In this document: in pieces, positions 59,186 to 64,000 of the stretch
Numbering within the stretch: position 1 is the stretch's first letter
Layout of the letters: the number at the start of each line of letters is the position of its first letter
From: Mixta mediterraneensis
GTDB taxonomy: Bacteria; Pseudomonadota; Gammaproteobacteria; Enterobacterales; Enterobacteriaceae
Assembly (NCBI RefSeq): GCF_014946725.1
Contig: NZ_JACFXY010000001.1
Location: 682,001-746,000, forward strand
DNA length: 64,000 nucleotides
Direction: 5' to 3'
Position numbers and translations under genes: made by a program
Notes under the pieces: generated by a model
Told to the model about the DNA's origin: nothing
Database searches by the model: none
What the model saw: the letters and a program-made list of their open reading frames with translations, nothing else

Positions 59186-59563
59186 ATGAGTGAAACGGCC
59201 CGCGTGCATGTTCATGTGCAAAGCCTGTACGTCGAATCGCAATCCGCACCGGATGACGAACGTTACGTCTTCGCTTACACCGTGACCATCCGCAATATGG
59301 GTCGTTCCTCAGTGCAATTACTGGGACGCTACTGGTTAATCACCAACGGCAATGGTCGCGAAACTGAGGTTCAGGGCGAAGGTGTGATAGGCGAGCAGCC
59401 CCATATCGCGCCCGGTGGTGAATTTCAGTACACCAGCGGCGCGGTCCTTGAAACCCCGATGGGTACGATGCAGGGACACTACCTGATGATCGACGAGCAA
59501 GGCGATAAGTTTCACGTTGAGATCCCGGTATTCCGCCTCGCCATTCAAACTCACATTCATTGA
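59186..59563 (+). CDS. apaG: ApaG protein
   Basis: Small protein with an immunoglobulin-like (ApaG/DUF525) fold. Its function is not firmly known; the E. coli gene is co-transcribed with apaH and related to metal or pyrophosphate metabolism. The 125-residue length equals E. coli. Recognised by [27 protein letters not shown] (here split over two strands) and the glycine-rich [13 protein letters not shown]. Confidence 0.96.
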   Translation: MSETARVHVHVQSLYVESQSAPDDERYVFAYTVTIRNMGRSSVQLLGRYWLITNGNGRETEVQGEGVIGEQPHIAPGGEFQYTSGAVLETPMGTMQGHYLMIDEQGDKFHVEIPVFRLAIQTHIH

Positions 59564-59576
59564 CTTGCTTTCATCT

Positions 59577-59604
59577 CGCCCGGTTCTGCCGGGCGAATGA
59601 TTTT
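59577..59604 (+). terminator. hairpin between apaG and apaH
   Basis: CGCCCGG (59577-59583) and CCGGGCG (59589-59595) form a stable stem with a 5-base loop, followed by AATGATTTTATTT. It could lower apaH expression; apaH may have a further promoter. Confidence 0.5.
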
Positions 59605-59621
59605 ATTTCGGATAAAACGTT

Positions 59622-60479
59622 ATGAGCACATATCTTATTGGCGACGTCCACGGTTGTTACGACGAGTTACGTGCCTTACTGAAGCAGGTCAGCTTCAATC
59701 CCGAACAGGACATTTTGTGGCTGACCGGTGATTTAGTCGCGCGCGGCCCCGGCTCGCTCGATGTGCTGCGTTACGTAAAATCACTTGGCGATAGTGTGCG
59801 GCTGGTATTGGGCAACCATGATTTACATTTGCTGGCAGTTTATGCCGGCATTAGCCGCAATAAACCGAAAGATCGCCTGACGCCGTTGCTGGAAGCTGAT
59901 GATGCTGACGAATTGATCAACTGGTTACGTCGTCAGCCCCTGCTGCAAGTCGATGAAGAGAAAAAACTGGTGATGGGCCACGCGGGTATCACGCCGCAAT
60001 GGGATATTGAAACCGCCAAAAAATGTGCACGTGAAGTTGAATCCGTGATCTCCAGTGACAGCTATCCGCTGTTTCTCAACGCCATGTATGGCGATATGCC
60101 GAACAACTGGAGTGAAGCGCTTAGCGGTCTGGCACGGCTACGTTTTAGCACCAACGCGCTGACCCGCATGCGCTTCTGCTTTCCCAATGGTCAGCTGGAT
60201 ATGATCTGTAAAGATGCACCGGATTCTGCCCTGCCGCCGCTAAAACCGTGGTTTAACATTGCAGGTCCGGTCGCGCGTGAATACACGATTGTGTTCGGAC
60301 ACTGGGCATCGCTGGAAGGCAAAGGCACACCGGAAGGCATTATTGGATTAGATACCGGCTGCTGCTGGGGTGGCTCGCTTACCCTGTTACACTGGGAAGA
60401 ACAGCGCTACTACGTTCAGGCTTCAAACCGCCAGAGTACGCTAGCGGAGAAAGTACCACCGCAACAGTCCGCCAGCTAA
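59622..60479 (+). CDS. apaH: diadenosine tetraphosphatase ApaH
   Basis: Symmetrically cleaves Ap4A to two ADP and, in E. coli, removes Np4 caps from RNA. The 285-residue metallophosphatase shows [43 protein letters not shown] and [11 protein letters not shown]. It is the last gene of the lptD-surA-pdxA-rsmA-apaGH set and converges with folA. Confidence 0.97.
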   Translation: MSTYLIGDVHGCYDELRALLKQVSFNPEQDILWLTGDLVARGPGSLDVLRYVKSLGDSVRLVLGNHDLHLLAVYAGISRNKPKDRLTPLLEADDADELINWLRRQPLLQVDEEKKLVMGHAGITPQWDIETAKKCAREVESVISSDSYPLFLNAMYGDMPNNWSEALSGLARLRFSTNALTRMRFCFPNGQLDMICKDAPDSALPPLKPWFNIAGPVAREYTIVFGHWASLEGKGTPEGIIGLDTGCCWGGSLTLLHWEEQRYYVQASNRQSTLAEKVPPQQSAS

Positions 60480-60492
60480 CCCCTGTTTCCAT

Positions 60493-60530
60493 AAAAAACG
60501 CCTTGCTACTATCGCAAAGGCGTTGTTTAT
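60493..60530 (-). terminator. terminator between apaH and folA
   Basis: AACGCCTT and AAGGCGTT enclose a short inner stem (GC/GC). On the minus strand (after folA) a run of six T follows; on the plus strand the run is interrupted (GTTTATTT). It probably serves both genes. Confidence 0.8.
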
Positions 60531-60541
60531 TTCACCGCAGA

Positions 60542-61024
60542 TTAACGACGACGATCAAGAATTTCGAAACAGTAACTGTGCGAGTTCTTCTCATCGGCAT
60601 CATGGAATTCACTGAATGTGGATTGCCATTCATCCGGCTCGTAATCCGGGAATTGCGTGTCGCCTTCGACTTCAGCATCGATATGGGTCAGATAAAGTCG
60701 ATCGGCACGCTTCAGCATTTGCTCATAAACTCGCCCGCCACCGATCACCATGATCTCTTCCGCATCGCCAGCAGCCTGCAACGCTTCATCCAGCGAGGTT
60801 ACCCAGGTTACGCCTTCCGCGTTACCTGGCTTGCTGCTAACCACGATATTCAAACGTCCGGGCAACGGTCGGCCAATAGACGCAAACGTCAGTCGGCCCA
60901 TAATGACCGGCTTTTTCAAGGTGTTGCGCTTAAACCACGCCAAATCTGCAGGCAGGTCCCACGGCATGGCGTTCTCCATACCAATAATGCGATCCGCTGC
61001 TAATGCCGCGATAAGACTAATCAT
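60542..61024 (-). CDS. folA: dihydrofolate reductase
   Basis: NADPH-dependent reduction of dihydrofolate; target of trimethoprim. The 160-residue protein aligns throughout with E. coli FolA (159). Key residues are Asp27 (PADLAWF), Met20-loop GMENAMPWD, and [10 protein letters not shown]. At the cofactor phosphate loop it reads [15 protein letters not shown], so His45 and Trp47 of E. coli are Leu and Phe here. In E. coli kefFC follows on this side; here a porin does. Confidence 0.97.
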   Translation of the reverse strand: MISLIAALAADRIIGMENAMPWDLPADLAWFKRNTLKKPVIMGRLTFASIGRPLPGRLNIVVSSKPGNAEGVTWVTSLDEALQAAGDAEEIMVIGGGRVYEQMLKRADRLYLTHIDAEVEGDTQFPDYEPDEWQSTFSEFHDADEKNSHSYCFEILDRRR

Positions 61025-61503
61025 GTTAAAAGACTCACTGGAAAAATTGGCGCCATCATACGTAAAGGCGAAACTTTCGTCGATAGCGAGAAGAGTGTAT
61101 TTGCGTAAAGCTTTTTTGCCACCGCATTTTTGTTACTGGACAGAGTTTTTGACCGCGTTTTCACCTTCTGCTGAATCAAGCCGCCAGCGGAAAACAGCAA
61201 TCTGGCACAAGGAGAGGATCGTTAGCCCGGACCGTGGCGGGAAAGGCGTTGCCCAACAGGTTCAGCGCTCTTTGCAGACAAATTAAATAATACGACTTCC
61301 GCCCGGTTATAAAACTATCGGGCACCGTTAACGGTTGTTGCCGTCCTTAAATCTGCTGGCTGTTTGTGTTGGCGAACATGCTTATCTTGCAGGCATTAGC
61401 GCTTGTTGCTGCGCTGTGATTGCTGACTGACTTCTGCTGCAAAAGCAGCGCCAGGCCGAACCGTTTTGGTGAGAATGCGCTGAACCCTTCGAACTGATCT
61501 GAC
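61025..61503. other. non-coding spacer between folA and the porin
   Basis: About 480 bases without a supported gene. It should hold the folA promoter near 61025-61120. A GCTGC/GCAGC hairpin with an AAAA loop (61436-61449) has no U-tract. I saw no remains of kefC or of other E. coli genes in any frame. Confidence 0.45.
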
Positions 61504-61534
61504 AAAAAACGGCTCCCTGGGGAGCCGTTGTTTT
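61504..61534 (-). terminator. intrinsic terminator after the porin gene
   Basis: On the minus strand CAACGGCTCC, a CCAG-type loop, GGAGCCGTT and a T-run lie 6 bases past the stop. Confidence 0.85.
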
Positions 61535-61539
61535 CTGAC

Positions 61540-62679
61540 TTAGAAGTCGTAACGCAAACGCACCAGGTTCATATCGCCGAGATTATCGGTACTGGAGGTA
61601 AACACGTGTTCGTAATCAACGCGGAAGCCGTAGTCGAGGAACAGCGTGACGCCCAGGCCATTATCAATACGCTGGTAGTTGCGCCCATTGACATATTCCA
61701 GGCGATCGCCCATGACATAAGGCTGTACCGCTTTCAGACCGTACTGCTTAACCGGAATTTTATAGCCAGCAAAGTATTCAATACCCCACGCATCATCCGC
61801 AAAGTAATTATTTACGTTGGTTTGTTTGGTGGTCAGGAAGTTTTCGTACCAGCCGCCGCCCGCAGAGACAGTCCAGTTGCCTGGTTTCCAGCTTAACGCA
61901 GTACCGAAGATGTTCTGGTCATAATCTTTGCTGTCGCCATTGTCTGGATTACGCATGCTGGCACGCGTGTAGTTCCATGCGGTTCCCCACGTCAGATCGT
62001 CGGTGATGTGATAATCCACACCCAGCGATCCACCACCTTTACGCTTATAGCGCAGGCCATTGCCCGGCAAATATTCGTTATCACTAAACAGATAAGAGGC
62101 ATAAACATCAAGTGCGCCGAAGGTATTTTTATATTTTAGCTGCTTACGTGAACGGTAAGAACCATCGTAATCACCATTAATACCATTACCTGGCGCCTGA
62201 GCTAGCATGTCGTAATCCCAAATATCCGTTTTTGAGCCGACAATATCGTAATAAACACTGTTCTGCTGGCCGAAGTAGAGTTCACCCAGGGTGGCGCTCT
62301 TAAGTCCGGTATAGAGTTGACGACGAGTAGTGTTGTTAGCGCCATCGGCATAGTGGTTATCCCAGCCCCACCACGCCGGGAAGTTCACGCCCAGCTCGTA
62401 ATAACCCACCCAGCTGACATCATCAAACAGATAATAATTAGCGGTAAAACGGAAGCGTGAGCCGCCGTCAAAGCCGTTACGCTTGTAAGATTTGTCATTA
62501 CTGCCGGTTTGATGATTGAACTGAGGACGAATACTACCGCCGACTTTGAAGTCGAAGCGGCTAAGCGGATCGCCGGCCTGCGGATCCTGTTTAATAAGAG
62601 TAATTTCAGCCTGGCTGGTGAGAGGAGCCGCTGCAACCAGCGCAGCAATGGCGGTGAGTGTGAAAGCACGCATTTTCAT
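61540..62679 (-). CDS. outer-membrane general porin (OmpC/OmpF-like superfamily), unassigned
   Basis: Predicted 16-strand-type porin. The 379-residue product has a signal peptide (MKMRAFTLTAIAALVAAAPL, cleavage near SQA-E), alternating aromatic beta strands, a porin-like segment GELYFGQQNSVYYDIVG, and ends with Phe (VRLRYDF), the signal for BAM-mediated insertion. It is not a close match to E. coli OmpC, OmpF or PhoE that I can recall, so no symbol is given. A second ATG (codon 3) is an alternative start. It has its own terminator and a 233-base AT-rich upstream region, so it is probably a single-gene unit. Confidence 0.85.
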   Translation of the reverse strand: MKMRAFTLTAIAALVAAAPLTSQAEITLIKQDPQAGDPLSRFDFKVGGSIRPQFNHQTGSNDKSYKRNGFDGGSRFRFTANYYLFDDVSWVGYYELGVNFPAWWGWDNHYADGANNTTRRQLYTGLKSATLGELYFGQQNSVYYDIVGSKTDIWDYDMLAQAPGNGINGDYDGSYRSRKQLKYKNTFGALDVYASYLFSDNEYLPGNGLRYKRKGGGSLGVDYHITDDLTWGTAWNYTRASMRNPDNGDSKDYDQNIFGTALSWKPGNWTVSAGGGWYENFLTTKQTNVNNYFADDAWGIEYFAGYKIPVKQYGLKAVQPYVMGDRLEYVNGRNYQRIDNGLGVTLFLDYGFRVDYEHVFTSSTDNLGDMNLVRLRYDF

Positions 62680-62866
62680 TTTTATATATATCCCAGTTAC
62701 GCTTCAGAGAAATAAGCGAGCGAGATACTAAAGCCAGCGACCTTGCTTTCTATTTATAAATTAGTGCTAATAAATTTAAGTATAAAAAAAACCGCATTAA
62801 GCGCTAAAATAAAATTAAATCATTATATTGTCATAATCTACTGTTATGCGCAGTCTGGCAATAGCG
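62680..62866 (-). promoter_or_regulatory. porin upstream region
   Basis: A strongly AT-rich stretch (about 62740-62845) between carB and the porin, likely to hold the porin promoter and regulator sites. No exact boxes were assigned. Confidence 0.4.
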
Positions 62867-62896
62867 AAAAAAACGGCCCCGAAAGGAGCCGTTTTA
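62867..62896 (-). terminator. intrinsic terminator after carB
   Basis: On the minus strand AAACGGCTCC, a TTTC loop, GGGGCCGTTT and a T-run lie 17 bases past the carB stop. Confidence 0.85.
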
Positions 62897-62912
62897 TCAT
62901 CTCAGTACGTGG

Positions 62913-64000
62913 TTAAGCTTTAATTTGCGCGTGCATTTCCTGTACGGAAATAACTTGTTCAGTAGGATCAGCATTTAACGCCATCGCGGTGGCAAACCCG
63001 CCATTCAGCGTGGTGTCATAATGCACTTTATATTGCAGCGCGCTGCGGCGAATCAGTTTGGAGTCTTCAATCGCCTGACGGCCAGCGGTGGTATTCACAA
63101 TGTAGGCGTATTCGCCATTCTTCAGGCGATCCTGAATGTGGGGACGTCCTTCATGCACCTTATTCACCAGACGCGGATTGATACCTGCTTCTCCTAATAC
63201 AACCGCCGTTCCGTGGGTGGCATCCAGTTCGAAACCAAACTTCTGCAATTTCGCCGCGAGGTCAACAATACGTTTTTTATCGCCTTCGCGTACCGACAGC
63301 AGAGCGCGTCCGGTCTTTTTCATGTTGCTCTGCGCGCCCAGCATCGCTTTAGCGAAAGCTTCAGCGAAGGTACGCCCCACCCCCATCACTTCACCGGTAG
63401 AACGCATTTCCGGGCCGAGGATCGGGTCAACACCCTGGAATTTATTGAATGGCAGCACCACCTCTTTCACAGAGTAGTAAGGCGGAATCACCTCTTTAGT
63501 GACGCCCTGCTCCGCCAGCGTTTTGCCTGCCATTACGCGTGCCGCCACTTTTGCCAGCGGCACGCCGGTCGCTTTTGAAACAAACGGCACGGTACGTGCG
63601 GCACGTGGGTTCACTTCAATCAAATACACTTCGTTATCTTTTACGGCGAACTGTACGTTCATCAGGCCACGGACATTCAGCTCGAAAGCCAGTTTTTCAA
63701 CCTGCTGACGCATGACATTTTGAATCTCCTGACTCAACGTATAAGCCGGCAGCGAACAGGCAGAGTCACCGGAATGCACGCCCGCCTGCTCAATATGCTC
63801 CATTATGCCGCCAATTAACACGCGCTCGCCATCGCAAATCGCATCAACATCCACTTCTACTGCGTCATCAAGGAAGCGATCCAACAGTACCGGCGCATCA
63901 TTGGAAACCGATACCGCGGTCTGGAAATAACGCTTCAGATCGATTTCGTCATATACGATTTCCATTGCCCGGCCACCCAATACATAGGAAGGGCGAACCA
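62913..64000 (-). CDS. carB: carbamoyl-phosphate synthase large subunit (partial, C-terminal third)
   Basis: Makes carbamoyl phosphate for arginine and pyrimidine synthesis. About 362 of ~1070 residues are in the window; the gene runs off the right edge (frame [18 protein letters not shown] at the end). Present are part of the second ATP-grasp domain ([37 protein letters not shown]) and the allosteric MGS-like domain ([19 protein letters not shown] onward) that binds UMP, IMP and ornithine. A terminator follows. Confidence 0.97.
   Translation of the reverse strand, partial: VRPSYVLGGRAMEIVYDEIDLKRYFQTAVSVSNDAPVLLDRFLDDAVEVDVDAICDGERVLIGGIMEHIEQAGVHSGDSACSLPAYTLSQEIQNVMRQQVEKLAFELNVRGLMNVQFAVKDNEVYLIEVNPRAARTVPFVSKATGVPLAKVAARVMAGKTLAEQGVTKEVIPPYYSVKEVVLPFNKFQGVDPILGPEMRSTGEVMGVGRTFAEAFAKAMLGAQSNMKKTGRALLSVREGDKKRIVDLAAKLQKFGFELDATHGTAVVLGEAGINPRLVNKVHEGRPHIQDRLKNGEYAYIVNTTAGRQAIEDSKLIRRSALQYKVHYDTTLNGGFATAMALNADPTEQVISVQEMHAQIKA

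Noticed and set aside
60750-61286. 178-codon plus-strand frame running from folA antisense into the spacer
   Set aside because: Begins antisense to folA, and the spacer part shows no recognisable protein; not a KefC remnant.

Overview
The window is a stretch of enterobacterial (order Enterobacterales) chromosome. Almost every protein aligns over its full length with its Escherichia coli counterpart, and gene order follows the first 2-3 minutes of the E. coli map (carB, folA, apaH ... leuABCD ... the mra/dcw cluster ... ampDE), read right to left here. The divergence from E. coli, the absence of leuO and araCBAD, and a porin beside carB suggest Erwiniaceae (a Pantoea/Erwinia/Mixta-like genus). 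That placement is an inference from recall; no tree was made. No rRNA, tRNA, insertion sequence, prophage or CRISPR array was seen.

Layout: 1-907 holds ampE (cut by the window edge) and ampD, for cell-wall recycling. nadC and the type IV pilus genes ppdD-hofB-hofC lie at 1106-5200 on the plus strand. guaC is at 5232-6272 (minus), coaE-zapD-yacG at 6507-8069 (plus) and mutT at 8098-8493 (minus). From 8751 to 30121 a minus-strand block of 18 genes runs mraZ, rsmH, ftsL, ftsI, murE, murF, mraY, murD, ftsW, murG, murC, ddlB, ftsQ, ftsA, ftsZ, lpxC, secM, secA. It makes the UDP-MurNAc-pentapeptide and lipid II, then the divisome, then links to lipid A synthesis and protein export. Many genes overlap by 1-14 bases or are 0-3 bases apart, and a promoter with three MraZ-type repeats sits in front of mraZ. 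cra and ilvIH follow (minus), then a leader-peptide-attenuated leuABCD operon (plus).

39662-45468 is the most remodelled part: setA (sugar efflux), a short SgrS small RNA that appears to lack the SgrT reading frame, an sgrR gene only about 60% of the usual length, and thiBPQ (thiamine uptake) behind a TPP riboswitch. yabI, polB, rapA, rluA and djlA follow. lptD-surA-pdxA-rsmA-apaG-apaH forms an envelope/metabolic operon (53659-60479). The window ends with folA, an unassigned porin and the C-terminal third of carB.

Most of the window is ordinary core genome. The items that depart from textbook E. coli are the truncated SgrR with a compact SgrT-less SgrS, a SecM arrest peptide lacking the canonical Trp-Ile pair, loss of leuO and araCBAD, and the porin next to carB. 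I found no convincing wholly new multi-gene system.
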